DNA of 64,000 nt from Cannabis sativa (GCF_029168945.1 NC_083607.1:13410001-13474000); one strand, 5' to 3'; positions 1-11,454 are shown, numbered from the stretch's first letter. Notes: generated by a model from the sequence alone, not told the origin. Numbers and translations are program-made.

Positions 1-3000
1 CCGGGTGAATGCAAAGGTCAGGGATGCTTTCACTGTGGCATGCCCGGACACTTCAAGAGGGATTGTCCCCAGCTCCGTTGAGAGGCACCGAGGGCTCCGG
101 CGATACCCACTCCAGCTAGGGTGTTCGCCATCACTCAGGCTGATGCAGATGCCAGCCCATCAGTTGTAACAGGTGAGCTTTCTGTTAATAACTCGCTTTA
201 CTCAGTGCTGTTTGATTCTGGGGCTCCACATTCTTATGTGGCAGCCAAAGTCTTTAGTAAATTGGATAGACCGTATGATAGATATGAATCAGGGTTTGGA
301 ATCCTATTACCTGGCGGAGAGTTAGTTATCTCCAAAAGGTAAATTAGGTCTATGTCGATCAGAATAGATGGTAGAGAGTTAAGTGCTGACTTGATAGAGA
401 TGAGCTTAGTAGAGTTAGATATTATTTTAGGAATGGATTTCCTATCTAAATATTCGGCGAGTATTGATTGCAAAAGGAAGATGGTGATCTTCCAACCGGA
501 AAGTGAAGAACCTTTTGTGTTTGTTGGTACGGTTCGGGGATCTCGGATTCCGGTGATTTCGATCATGTCAGCTAGAGAATTATTGCATGGCGGTTGTTTA
601 GGGTTTCTGGCCGTGGTGGTGGACACCACTCGGCCAGATACCACTCGGCCAGAGGACATCAAGGTGGTTCGGAAATTTTTAGATGTTTTTCCCGAAGAAC
701 TTCCAAGGTTACCACCTCAGCGGGAGATTGACTTCATGATAGATTTGGCCCCAGGGGTGGAACTGGTTTCTAAGGCTCCATATAGAATGGCTCCAGCTGA
801 ACTGAAGGAATTAAAGATTCAGCTCCAAGAATTGCTTGACATAGGGTTTATTAGGCCTAGTGTGTCACCCTGGGGAACCCCGGTTTTATTTGTCAAGAAG
901 AAAGATGGAACTATGAGGATGTGCATCGATTATAGAGAGTTGAACAAGCTAACAGTGAAGAATAAATATCCATTACCTAGGATCGATGATTTGTTCGATC
1001 AACTTCAGGGGAAGACGGTCTTTTCTAAGATTGATCTCCGTTCGGGTTATCATCAATTGAGAATCCGGGAGGAGGACATTCCGAAGACGGCTTTCCGCAC
1101 TAGGTATGGACATTATGAATTCCTGGTTATGTCATTTGGACTAACCAATGCTCCTGCAGCATTCATGGATTTGATGAACAGAGTATTCAAGGATTTCCTC
1201 GATATCTGTGTGATTGTGTTTATCGACGACATCCTCGTGTACTCTCAATCAGAAGAGGAGCATGAGTTACATCTTCAGATGGTACTGCAACGGCTTCGGG
1301 AACACAAGCTTTATGCCAAGTTCAAGAAATGTGAATTCTGGCTATCTCAGGTGTCCTTCTTAGGGCACATCATCAGCAAAGATGGGATCAAGGTGGATCC
1401 CGGGAAGATAGAATCCGTCAGGGATTGGCCGAGACCGAAGACAGTGACAGAGATCAGAAGCTTCTTGGGTTTAGCTGGGTATTACGGTCGGTTCGTGGAA
1501 GGGTTCTCAAAAATTTCAATGCCCTTAACCGAACTTACAAAGAAGAATCAGTCGTTTGTCTAGTCAGACAAGTGCGAAGCTAGCTTTCAGGAGCTGAAAC
1601 AGAGGTTGATTACCGCTCCAGTACTAGCTTTGCCTTCGGACAACGAGAAGTTCGTAGATTATTGCGATGCATCCAGACAGGGTCTGGGGTGTGTGCTGAT
1701 GCAAGCCGATCGGGACATCGCTTATGCCTCCCGTCAGTTAAAGGGTTACGAACAGCGATACCCGACTCATGATCTACAATTGGCAGCGGTGGTTTTTGCA
1801 TTGAAGATTTGGCGGCATTATCTTTACGGAGAAAGGTGTGAAATCTATACCGACCATAAAAGTCTCAAGTATTTCTTTACTCAAAAAGATTTGAACATGA
1901 GACAGAGACGTTGGTTCGAATTAGTGACAGATTACGACTGTGAGATTCTCTATCACCCTTGGAAGGTTAATGTAGTGGCCGATGCCCTGAGCAGGAAGGG
2001 TCCCGGGCAGGTAGCTAGCATGGTTCAGATCTCACCTCAGCTAGCAGAGGATATGGTTAGATCCAGCATTGAGTTCGTGGTAGGTCAGCTTCACAACTTA
2101 ACGCTGCAATCTGACTGTTGGAAAGAATTAAAACCGCTCAGATGACCGATCCAGAGTTAATGAAGATCAGAGATGAGGTTTTGGCTGGTCAAGCCAGGGA
2201 TTTTTCAGTGTCAGACAACGGGATGCTTCTGTATAAAGCTAGGGTTTGTGTTCCGAATAGTGTGGAACTTAGGAATGAGATCTTTGAGGAGGCTCATTCT
2301 ACCCCTTATTCTCTGCATCCCGGCACCACTAAGATCTACCAAGATCTTAAACCGTACTTCTGGTGGAGCGGTATGAAGAAGAATTTGGTAGAATTCGTAT
2401 CAAGGTGCCTCACGTGTCAGCAGATTAAGGCTGAACATCAGGGACCAGCAGGGTTGTTGCAGCCTCTAACCCTACCTGAATGGAAGTGGGAAGATATCAC
2501 GATGGATTTCGTGGTCGGGTTACCTAGAACCACGGGTTTGTTTGATTCCATCTGCGTAGTGGTGGATCGATTCACGAAATCTGCTCATTTTCTGCCGGTT
2601 AGAACAACATTTACAGTGGATCAGTTGGCAGAATTGTATGTCAGAGAGATTGTAAGACTTCACGGGGTACCGAAGTCTATAGTTTCGGATAGGGATCCGA
2701 AGTTCACCTCCAAGTTTTGGCAAAGTTTGCAACGAGCAATGGACACAAAGCTGAAATTCAGTACATAATTCCATCCTCTGACAGATGGTCAGTCCGAAAG
2801 GACAATTCAGATATTGGAGGACATGTTACGAGCCTTTGTTATGGATTTTGAAGGCTCTTGGAATAAATATCTATCGTTGATAGAATTTTCTTACATCAAC
2901 GGTTATCAGAGTACGATAGGGATAGCTCCCTATGAACTGTTATACGGTAGAAAGTGTAGATATCCCATCCACTGGGATGAGACAGGAGAGAGAAAATACT

Positions 3001-3578
3001 TAGGTCCAGAGTCAGTGTAGCGGACCAATGAGGCAATAGACAAGATAAAAGCTATAATGCTTGCCACACAGAATAGACAGAAGAGTTACGCAGATCCGAA
3101 ACACAGAGATGTTCAGTTCCAAGTAGGGGACCATGTGTTTTTACGAGTGTCTCCAATGAAGGGGATCAAACGTTTCGGGAAAAGAGGCAAGTTATGCCCT
3201 AGAATTACAGGACCTTTCGAGATTCTCGAGAAGATAGGTCAAGTGGCATACCGGTTAGCGTTGCCTCCAGCTTTATCAGCAGTTCACAACGTATTCCATG
3301 TCTCGATGTTGAGAAAATACGTTTCAGATCCCTCTCATATACTCAGTTATGAGAGCCTTGAACTGCAGCCAGATATGTCATATGAAGAACAGCCAGTGCA
3401 GATGCTTGATCAAAAGGATAGAGACCTTCGGAATAAGACCATAACATTGGTCATAGTTCTCTGGAGAAATAGCAAGGTGGAGGAAGCCACCTGGGAGCTA
3501 GAATCAGATATGAGAGCTCAATATCCAGAGTTATTCAGGTTAGATTTCGGGGACGAAATCCTTTTAAGGGGGGAATAG
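1..3578 (+). pseudogene. gag-pol of gypsy element A (decayed)
   Basis: This would encode the polyprotein that packages, copies and integrates the element. In frame 1 it begins with the gag zinc knuckle ([16 protein letters not shown]2CX4HX4C, bases 25-66). The aspartic protease motif DSGA is near 214, the RT catalytic FIDD near 1219-1230, and RNase H runs about 1640-2010. Integrase follows with a HHCC zinc finger about 2293-2430, catalytic Asp near 2503 and 2686, and Glu near 2790. A chromodomain-like tail lies about 3430-3540. It is dead: in-frame stops at 79-81, 340-342, 1561-1563 (a Trp codon in relatives), 2766-2768 and 3018-3020 (a Gln codon in relatives), plus a 1-bp deletion near 2115 that shifts the frame. 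No initiator ATG is visible because the 5' end is cut off. Confidence 0.92.
3566..3575 (+). promoter_or_regulatory. Polypurine tract of element A
   Basis: A purine run sits four bases before the TGTAAAG that starts the 3' LTR and overlaps the end of the pol frame. It is the expected primer site for plus-strand DNA synthesis. The same run is found before the 3' LTRs of C, D and G. Confidence 0.85.
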
Positions 3579-3899
3579 TTGTAAAGACCGCTTAGTTTAA
3601 TTTGGAAATTAGCAGTTAATTATGTTTAATTATGAAAATTATTTATAGCTATTTAAATAATTATTTATACTGTTATTATTGAATTCTGAGATGCATTTTT
3701 ATGTCAGTTAGTAGTTTTCATAATTTTGCATTTCCGGTGCCCGGTAACATGGAACTCGGTGTTTGGCTCGATAAAATCACAACTTAGTATGTTAGTAGAT
3801 TGGGACGGTTTATTAGACATTGGGAATGTCGGGAATGGCCGGGAATTTGGAATTTCTCGAAATACCCCTTTAGTGTTAGTTATGCTATTTTAGTGAGAA

Positions 3900-3923
3900 G
3901 GGGCAAAATGGTCATTTTGCCCC
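3900..3923. repeat. Perfect inverted repeat in the LTR
   Basis: Eleven bases (GGGGCAAAATG) are followed by a 2-base spacer and their exact reverse complement. Sister LTRs keep the same element in slightly decayed form near 19943, 30318, 48398, 55578 and 60276. It would form a hairpin in RNA or single-stranded DNA. Its function is unknown. Confidence 0.8.
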
Positions 3924-4751
3924 ATTATTATTTTGTCCTTTTGTGGACTTTATGTTGTGAAAATATGTGATAATGTGGGTTTATGATTTATTGTGTTGGC
4001 TGAAATGAGTTAATAAAACCATTATTTATCCACTTTTTCAAAAAATAAGAAATTGGAAAAAAAGAAGCATATCTCTCTCTCTCTCTTCAAACACTCTCTC
4101 TCGTTTTTCCCTTAAGAACCCAGCTAGGGTTGGTGAATTTGCTGCTTCATCTATGGATTTCAATCAAATTCTTTGTGATCTTTAATCTAGGTAAGGTCCT
4201 AAGCTCTTTCCTTCTTATTTTCTTGAATTGTAAGAAAAGAAATCATGCATGTAATGGAGTTTAGTAGTTTGTTGTTGATCTCTGAAGTTAGAATATGATT
4301 TAAAATGTTGATTCAAGCATGATTGTGTTGGAGAATTGAATTTTAATGTTTTTCTGGGTAAAACCGGCTGGTTACCCGGATTTTCCAGTAGGGTGAGAAA
4401 CCAGTTTTTCTCAACTTGTTGTTTCGTGCTAGTTTCGGGTTTTCAGACAGTTTGTTCTCTGCTGGTTTGGGGTATTTTTGTATTATGTTACAGTAGGTTA
4501 AGTTTGGTTTCAAAACCTTTGTCCCGGTTGTGATTTAGCGTGTCACTTATCGGTGTTGTGATTTTTACGGTTTAGGAGCATGTAATCCGCCGCGCAGTCG
4601 TTCCAGTCAGGTTGACCGGCACACCTGAATTCGGAATTGAGGTAAGATTAGAATAACAGTATGCATATGTAGATTACATGTTAAGCGTGCATGTAGGAAG
4701 CCTTTTAGATTACATTAGATATGTATGTTGGCTTCGAACCATCCAACTGTG

Positions 4752-5066
4752 TCACGTCGGTACAGGCTGGAGTATGACCAGCAGCCGGAGTATGAGCGGT
4801 TCGACTGATTAGGCTGACACTGTATCACGTCGGTACAGGCTGGAGTATGACCAGCAGCTGGAGTATGACCGGTTCGACCGATTAGGCTGATACTTAGGTT
4901 GGTGGTTCCGTACTATTTGACATATCACGTCGGTACAAGCTGGAGTATGACCAGCAGCCGGAGTATGACCGGTTCGACTGATCAGGCTGATACTGTAACA
5001 CATCGGTACAGGCTGGAGTATGACCAGCAGCCGGAGTATGACCAGTTCGACCGACCAGGCTGTTAC
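4752..5066. repeat. Tandem ~70-bp repeat array in LTR A
   Basis: Four copies begin with TCACGTCGGTACAGGCTGG or a close variant near 4752, 4825, 4925 and 4997. Each continues with GAGTATGACC blocks and ends in a GGCTGA(C/T)AC or GGCTGTTAC block. Spacing varies because some copies carry an extra linker (GGTTGGTGGTTC). Copy number differs between LTRs of the family, so the array expands and contracts. Confidence 0.85.
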
Positions 5067-5100
5067 TTGTCAATAGTACCGTCCCTATGAACGTTCAGAA

Positions 5101-5168
5101 CTCAGTACCGTGTTGGACACGGCAGTTAGGGGGACTCAGTATCGTGTTTGACACGGCAGTTAGGGTTA
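5101..5168. repeat. 34-bp tandem pair in LTR A
   Basis: Two adjacent copies of a unit starting CTCAGTACCG or CTCAGTATCG and containing ACACGGCAGTTAGG are offset by 34 bp. The same block has three copies in the LTRs of element G. Confidence 0.8.
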
Positions 5169-5603
5169 TGGTCAGGGGTATGGGCGTCTGATCATGACCA
5201 GGATTTATGTATGAGTATTATTATGCTTTTCTTACTGAGTCTGTCGACTCACAGTGCTATGTTCATGTGTAGGTAAGGGCAAGATCAAAGCTGTGGAACG
5301 GTGAGGACGAGCCTATGAAGATTGTACATGTCGGGGCGGTTAGGCCTGGAGCGTACGATACTCGGGATAGCAAGGCTATTTTTGTAATTAGTCGCTAGGC
5401 GACAAGTATTTTGTATAGACAGTAAACTTTTATAAATGTTTTGTAATCGGGATCCCGAGTATTTTGTAAAAATATTTTATAAGTTTAATTAAAAAGCAAA
5501 AATTTTAATTAATCACGTTTTCCATAAACCTCGTTGATTAGCAACGAGCTGCACAGTATGTTTAAAAATCACGTAATACGCCTATGCTAGTTAGGGTGTT
5601 TCA

Positions 5604-6324
5604 TCACATCAAGTCTCGAACGGTCATGCTCAACACGTGTCCCCATCCAAAGACAGAGCCAGCTCAGAATTAGTCTACACGCAACCTTGGAGGTCCCGTA
5701 CAGACTTGGGGGGCAAATGTTATCCCAAATTTGGCACTCTGACGTGGCATCACCTGAATGGTGACACGTGGACTCCACTTGGAGCATCTGCTCGGAATGA
5801 TATGTCGAGCAGGACGCCTCGCTGGCACATCTAGGATGAAATATTCAACGAACCGTGCAGGGTGATCAACACTTAGCGAATTCAGCTTGACGCATCATGA
5901 GTCACCAGCTCAATTCCTACAACTCAGGGATCAACTTACGTGGATGTGGCATACACATGATCCCACTATCAGTGTATACAGCCTCAATCCCACGATCCTG
6001 GCATTCAGCATTGATCACACGATCTTTCTGTTTATGTGCATTGTAACGAGAGAGGAAACTCTTCCTCCTCAAGTTTCTCAGCCCTATAAATAGTGAGGGA
6101 TGTTCAGAGATACTATTGTAAGAGCTATAAGGAAAGAAAACTTCTTCCTTGTTCTTAAGTCAATACAAATAACGAGGATTAGGCTATTACCGAACTGCTC
6201 GGGGTTGAACCTCTATAAAATTCCTTTGTCTTATTATTGCTTTCTTTTATATATTCTCATTACGACATATCGTTTATCGCTTATCAAAAAGACTCATTGT
6301 TGTTGGCTAAAAGCGAAGTAAACA
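5604..6324 (+). repeat. Truncated LTR-like remnant next to element A
   Basis: This stretch has the look of the U3-R-U5 part of another retroelement: ACGTGG-rich sequence, a TATA box CTATAAATAG at 6084-6093, then a leader-like block with GGATTAGGCTATTACCG and GGGGTTGAACC, ending near AGTAAACA at about 6324. Such blocks are common in plant gypsy LTRs. Its left side would have been cut by element A. No matching second LTR or coding region is in the window, so the right boundary is approximate. No convincing protein is encoded. Confidence 0.45.
6084..6093 (+). promoter_or_regulatory. TATA box of the LTR-like remnant
   Basis: CTATAAATAG is the same TATA form found in the copia LTRs of this window (8963, 14251, 41810). 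It is followed by a leader-like sequence, which supports an old LTR promoter. Confidence 0.5.
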
Positions 6325-7201
6325 TGTACTAAAACTAAAGTAAAAATATTTATAACAATAAAATTTATTATATAAATTTTATCTGAATTTAAATTTTAAA
6401 ATATTATTAATTTCAAGATATTTTTTCTTACAAATACTTCTATCAATTTCTCCTTAATTCTCTTATTTTTTGAATTTTTTTATTCTACTTTAAATTCTCT
6501 CCTTAATTTTTTCATTTTTTCCATTTTTTTATTTTTTTTATTTATTTAGAGATCATTAATCAATTATTTTTTATTCTACTTTATTTAATTAAAGATCACT
6601 AATTTTGTCAAACAATACAGATTATTAATTAATTTAAAATTATTAACAAAATATATAACCGTATATATTAATGATGACTACAAGTGAGATACGATGATGA
6701 TATCGATTTTAAATGTAGTGGTGACTACAAATGAAATATGGTGATGACAGTTGTTTTGAAGATGTTTTCTTGTATGTTTTCTTTTTATATAAGAGATTGT
6801 ATGATGATTTTTTTAAAAAAATATTCTTTACAGTAATCTATATAGATTTATAATTTTTTTCAAAAAAAAAAAAAAGTTATACATAAAACTCTTTTTCAAA
6901 TTATTTCATATAGTTTTAATTTTTAATATTCAACTAATATTCATATATGTATTTTCAAATTTATATGTTGTATAAGAATTATTTCAGTTGATAATTTTTC
7001 TGCACTATAATTCATTTAAAAAAAGTGTACTTTTTAATTCACATATAAAATTCTATGATAATTTTTTCAGAATTGTTTACATAGATTATCATTTTTTTAA
7101 TAAACATATTTATTTTTTTAAAAAAATTATACATAAAAATAAGTTTAATTATTTGATCTCAATTTATTGTTCAATCAAAATATTTATATTTGTAATAATT
7201 T
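6325..7201. other. AT-rich DNA without recognisable genes
   Basis: Long runs of A and T with poly-pyrimidine stretches. Short open frames here are of low complexity (Phe, Lys, Ile rich) and match no family that I recognise. A short duplicated block (TGGTGACTACAAATGAAAT type) is visible near 6670-6745. I see nothing else to annotate. Confidence 0.6.
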
Positions 7202-7236
7202 AACCGCCACGCGTGGAGCGCGGCCTGTTTACTAAT
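7202..7236. repeat. GC-rich palindrome, possible Helitron 3' end
   Basis: A perfect 10-base palindrome (CCACGCGTGG, 7207-7216) lies inside CCGC...GCGG in otherwise very AT-rich DNA. It is followed by CTGTTTACTAA then T. Helitron 3' ends have a hairpin about 10 bp before a terminal CTRR, inserted before T. No convincing matching 5' end was found, so the assignment is weak. Confidence 0.35.
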
Positions 7237-7434
7237 TTATGAAATAATCTCAAAAAAATGCATTAAAAAATAAATATTTTTCTTGTAATTTAAAAGATTC
7301 AACAAAATTAAATAAAAAAGGTAGATATAAAGTAGATATCTAGTGAAGAAAAACTTATAGCTATCTTATAAGGATGCATGAATAGTAAATACAGTTATCT
7401 CATACGGGGATTGAATTATAAAGCAATCACTAAT

Positions 7435-7907
7435 CTGGCGTTTACTAATATCTTTTTAATTAGTTTTCAATTTTTAAAATTGAAAAAATGAAAATATTTT
7501 TTAAAAATATATTCTATAAAACTATTTTCACTTTTAAATTTTTTAATTGAGAATCAAAATTTTGAAAATAAAAAAAGTCACTTTCAATATTTTCTTAAAT
7601 AGTTTTTTTTTTCTTAATCAATATTTTAGATTCTGACCATACCCGAAACCAAATCCCCCCAGCCCCTGCAGCCGAACTCGACCTCTGAACTGAACCCGAA
7701 TCCGGCCCCAGACCTAGACCCGACTTAAATAAAATCCAATAAAAATAAAAATGACAATGAACTTTACAGAACACACTTTTATTTTCTGTTTTTAAAACTG
7801 AAAAATAAAACTTGTTACAAAACACATTTTTATTTTTCAAAAACAAAAAATAAATTTTTATTTAGTGATTAAAAAACTAAAAAGAAAATGTGTTGCCAAA
7901 TGGCACC
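7435..7907. mobile_element. Possible MITE-like inverted-repeat element
   Basis: The two ends look like imperfect inverted repeats: left CTGGCGTTTACTAATA followed by T-rich sequence with TTAGTTTTC, right TTTAGTGATT...AAATGTGTTGCCAAATGG. The A/T-rich arms and the GCCAAATGG-type end resemble non-autonomous DNA transposons common in plants. A C-rich patch (7650-7725) sits in the middle. Terminal repeat identity is modest and no clean target duplication was found. Confidence 0.3.
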
Positions 7908-7935
7908 TAATCTTCTTTGTTATCTTCAACTAGTT

Positions 7936-8500
7936 CTCTCTCTATATCTTACTAATATAAAAGTGTGGTAATGGTGTGATATTACCATACACTTTTGCCC
8001 CTCACATTAATTTATAATTACATTAGTGTGACATTACCATACCATTTTTACCCCTCACAAAAATTTATAATTACATTAATATTAATAAAATGTAAAGTAT
8101 AAAATAATGTAAAATATAGTCAAATCTCATATCCTTACATGATTGTATATTTCTTTTGAAGTGGGTTTTTGTCTATTCTACAAATTGCAACATGTTAAAA
8201 TAATAGGTGCATATTCAGTTTGTACACTAAAACATAGAGTTAAAATTACAAATCATTTAGGTCAAATACATAAACATTAAGTAAATATCTCAATTGATTT
8301 GAGACATCCACCAAAAGAGATCCTACAAACTAGATAATAGATAATTCTAACCCTTACATTATACATAATTGGTATTGTTAATATGAATATGATAGTAGAG
8401 AAGCAAAGTTGAATATTTTGTCGTTTACTATCTTATTTACCTTTTAGAGCACTTAATCATAATAAAAAAAATATAACTTTCTCTTATTTTGTTTTATTAT
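7936..8500. mobile_element. Possible Helitron 5' part, split by copia B
   Basis: TCTCTCTATATCTTACTAATATAAAAG-type sequence resembles plant Helitron 5' ends (TC followed by TATACTA and TAAAAG). A matching candidate 3' end (hairpin GCACGTGC then CACCTAG before T) lies just beyond copia B at 63672-63690. If both are ends of one element, B landed inside a roughly 1-kb non-autonomous Helitron. The 5' end lacks a clear A before TC, so this is tentative. No coding sequence is present. Confidence 0.3.
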
Positions 8501-8962
8501 TGTAAAGTCCTTTTTTGGCAAGTTAGTTGACAAAATATTTTTTTTTTTTATGGTAAGATTCTTGTGCATTCATAACCGATTTCTTACCTTGTTTATTCGG
8601 TTTGTAGTTGCTCTTTTCCTTGTTAGGAAAGTTGCACTTTTCAGCTGAACTTTCCTTTGTTTGGAAACATCTTGTAAGAGAAGCACATCTCTTATGGAAA
8701 GTTGTCTTTTTTAGGGAAACTTTGATTATTACCTTTTCTTTATTGATTTCGATTGTATCTTTATACAATCAGAATATCTAATCTGTTTTTGGCAGGAATC
8801 AAGCATTAATAGAGGATCAGACCCGATTATAGCAAATTTCTCGTTTCTGGTCTGATCTATTGCATCAGCATCCGAATCTGATGCTGCAGATCGTGTTTTC
8901 TTAGGAAAGTTTTTGTACGGCTGTAGATTCGATCTTGTGACTGTCTCTAAGGTTTCTATGTT

Positions 8963-8972
8963 CTATAAATAG
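8963..8972 (+). promoter_or_regulatory. TATA box of copia B 5' LTR
   Basis: CTATAAATAG, repeated at the same place in the 3' LTR (62508-62517), followed about 30 bp later by AGCTCTTCC. It is the likely core promoter, with the U3/R boundary just downstream. Confidence 0.7.
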
Positions 8973-9154
8973 AGCCTAGAGAGGAGCCATTCGAATTAGC
9001 TCTTCCATAATTCATTTTTGGCACTTATCTTATTTGAGAGAAAAGAGTTTTCTTTGTTTTGTGGGAGCCTAGTTGTTCATCTAAGTTCTAGTTGTTTATT
9101 TCTGTTCTTACTCTGTCCTAGAGGTTGTGAGGACCTACTTGACTGAACAAGAGA

Positions 9155-9260
9155 TTGGTCTTTGGGAGAAGACTTGATAAAGCCTTACTTCGGGAGGAAG
9201 TAAGCACTTGGTCTTCGGGAGAAGACTTGTTGAAGGCTTACTTCGGGAGGAAGTAAGCAC
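9155..9260. repeat. 53-bp tandem pair in copia B LTR
   Basis: Units 9155-9207 and 9208-9260 each carry TTGGTCTT(T/C)GGGAGAAGAC and GAGGAAGTAAGCAC. The 3' LTR has the same pair (62700-62752, 62753-62805), so the duplication predates integration. Confidence 0.85.
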
Positions 9261-9654
9261 TCACACTTCAAAGACGAAGGGAGTTCGCCCTTGAAGGTGT
9301 TTTAAGAAGTCAGATTGATAAAGTGGATTACAAAGGATTGTGGCAATACTTTAGATGGAGTCTAAACTTGTTTAAGTCAATTGTCTTTGTAATTTTGATA
9401 CTTTATTAATTGATTTCATTCTCTTGGCGTGGCCCCGTGGACTAGTAGTGTTTGGGAGAACACTGATACCACGTATAAATCTCTTGTGATCAAGTTATTT
9501 ATTTTTCTGCAAATATTTTATATTCTGCCTGTTCTATTTTGTCACTGCAAAACGAGTTTCTGCTGCAGCAGAATTACTTTCTACTTCAGCAGACGCATAC
9601 AGTTTTATATTTTCTTATATATAACTAACATTTGCAAAAACACGGTTTTTCAAT

Positions 9655-9666
9655 TGGTATCAGAGC
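9655..9666 (+). promoter_or_regulatory. Primer binding site of copia B
   Basis: TGGTATCAGAGC, two bases after the LTR, is complementary to the 3' end of plant initiator methionine tRNA, the usual primer for minus-strand synthesis in plant copia elements. Confidence 0.9.
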
Positions 9667-9712
9667 GGGACACTAAACTCTTAGTGTTGTACTATAACGT
9701 TTTTGTGTTAAA

Positions 9713-11454
9713 ATGTCATTTTTTGCAGAAGGAAGTTCAATTTCTAGACCACTGTTACTCAATGATTCTAACTATCCTTATTGGAAAGTTAGAATGAGGG
9801 CCTTCATCAAATCTCAAGATGAGAAAGCCTGGAGAATGGTACTATCAGGTTGGTCTCTTCCAATTGAGACAGATTCTTCAAGTAATACTACTATAAAATC
9901 TGAACTGGAATGGTCTATTTAAGATGATCAACTTTCTGCCAACAATAGCAAAGCTTTGCATGTTATATTTAATGTTGTAGGTGAAGGTTATATTACACTT
10001 ATATCATCTTGTGTTTCTGCCAAGGAAGCTTGGGAGATTCTTCAAACTCAATTTGAAAGAACTTCTGATGTTAAGCGCTCTAGATTTATTATGCTTCAAA
10101 CTAAATTTGATGAGCTTAGGATGTCAGATAATGAAACTTTAACTGAATTCTATGAAAAATTATCTGATATTGATAATGAATATTTTGCTCTTGGTGAAAA
10201 ACTTGATGATTCTGTTCTTGTGAGAAAAATTGTTAGAGTTCTCCCAGAGAGGTTCGATACTAAGCTTTTAGCAATGGAGGAAGCTAAAGATTTTAGCACA
10301 ATGAAGGTAGAAGACTTAATGGGTTCCTTGCGTACTTTTGAACTAAATCAACAAATTAAATAAAAGGACAAACCCAAATCCATTGCTGATAAAGGTAAAA
10401 GTATCGCTTTGAAAGTTGCTGATAATAAAAATTCTGATAGTGAATGTGATGAAAAAATTGCTTTATTAACAAAGAATTTTCAGAAATATATGAAAAAGAT
10501 GGGAAATAAAAAGAATATCTCGAAATTTTCAAAGGGTAATACTCCTATTAAACCATCTATTTCTAACAAAAAGGGAATTCAGTGCAGGGAATGTGAAGGT
10601 TTTGGGCATATTCAATCTGAGTGTGCAAACACTTTGAAAAAGAATAAGAAAAGTTTCAATGTCACTTGGAGTGATGGTGAGACCGAAAGTGATGAAGATA
10701 ATTCTGAGAATGTTGCCCTAACTTCTGTTATGACTAATGTGTTGTGTGATTCATAGGTGAAAGCTAGATTGGTATGTTTGAATAATACCACTAAACAAGA
10801 AGAATCAGATTCTGATGATTTTGAGATCTGCGAAGAGTCTCTTGCTGAATCATACAAAGTCATGTATGAAAAATGGATTCAAGTTACTACTAAAAATAGA
10901 GAGTTGGTTAAATTGAATAAAAAATTGTCTCATCAAATTGAAATGTGTGAATTCAAAATAAAAGAGTATGAGACAGATTTTTGTGTTAAAGATGAAAAAA
11001 TTACTCTCTTAAAGAAGGAACTTGAAAAATTTAAGGAAAATGTTCAAATGCTTAACCCTGGATCTTCTATTTTTGAAAAAGCACAGAATGCAGGTCAAAG
11101 AGGTTTTGCTGGCATTAGATCAAATGGTATGGAAAGTTCTGGAATCACGAAGTTTGTAAAGTCTAGTGTTCCAACGAATTTTCCTGATGCAACAAATGTG
11201 AAGTCTGTTGCAACAGTCTCACGACCTGTCATAGGAGAAGTAGTTTCTGATGCCGCAAAATCTCCAGGATTTACAAAAAGCGTAAGATCTCAAGTAAAAA
11301 GATTTGTTCCTATTTGTCATTTCTGTGGTAGAAAAGGACATATCGGACCTAAATGTTTCACGTTAAAAAATATGTTTAAAACCAATTATTTTGATAATTT
11401 GGAAAAATCTAAAAAGAAACATAAAGGTTTGAAACAAATATGGGTTAAGAAAAA
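9713..11454 (+). pseudogene. gag of copia B (stops, frameshift)
   Basis: Capsid-type protein that coats the element RNA. The ATG at 9713 is chosen because it follows the primer site and opens into the family start, with NYPYWKVRMRAF and a UBN2-like region (KEAWEILQTQFE, about 10025-10060). A first zinc knuckle CRECEGFGHIQSEC lies near 10582-10625, then a Lys/Glu-rich coiled coil (about 10850-11055), then a second knuckle CHFCGRKGHIGPKC (about 11315-11356). All this is frame 2, broken by stops at 9920-9922, 10361-10363 and 10754-10756. Near 11440-11460 the frame changes to that of protease and pol. That may be decay or a remnant of programmed frameshifting; I cannot tell which. Confidence 0.85.

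Larger units (their letters stand above)
1..5603 (+). mobile_element. Ty3/gypsy (Tekay/Del-type) element A, left end outside window
   Basis: The window opens inside gag, at the zinc knuckle, and runs through protease, reverse transcriptase, RNase H, integrase and a chromodomain-like tail to a polypurine tract and a 3' LTR. Domain order PR-RT-RH-INT is that of Ty3/gypsy, and the C-terminal block with VLWRN and EEATWELE motifs is the tail seen in Tekay/Del chromoviruses. The 5' LTR and most of gag lie upstream of the window, so its target duplication cannot be checked. Its LTR belongs to a different subtype from those of C, D and G: it lacks their cluster of CCGGAATTCCGG palindromes around 4340-4480. 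Confidence 0.93.
3580..5603 (+). repeat. 3' LTR of gypsy element A (2,024 bp)
   Basis: It starts TGTAAAGACCGC and ends in GGGTGTTTCA, where sister LTRs end in GGGTGTTACA. Inside are, in order, an inverted repeat (3900-3923), a CT-rich microsatellite (about 4072-4105), an array of about 70-bp repeats with TCACGTCGGTAC cores (4752-5066), a 34-bp tandem pair (5101-5168) and a conserved 3' third containing GGGATCCCGAG. The segment 4340-4480 differs from that of the C, D and G LTRs and marks a separate subtype. Pieces of this subtype recur at 18343-19321. Confidence 0.92.
8501..9652 (+). repeat. 5' LTR of copia B (1,152 bp)
   Basis: Bounded by TG at 8501 and CA at 9652, with the primer site following at 9655. 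It contains a TATA box at 8963-8972 and a 53-bp tandem pair at 9155-9260. The 3' partner is split into 29831-29997 and 62230-63195, and the two copies align closely throughout. A short open frame inside (9429-9797) is LTR sequence running into gag leader and is not a gene. Confidence 0.93.

Noticed and set aside
5604..6324. Host promoter with TATA box upstream of a gene
   Set aside because: No gene follows, and the block after the TATA box has the look of an LTR leader.
7595..7846. Minus-strand 83-codon frame
   Set aside because: Low-complexity Phe/Lys ends and a Pro/Gly patch from a C-rich stretch in the possible MITE; no family match that I recognise.
9429..9797. 122-codon open frame at the LTR/gag border of copia B
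   Set aside because: It lies across the LTR end and primer site and overlaps the true gag start in another frame. Its 3' LTR counterpart is short (62973-63167).
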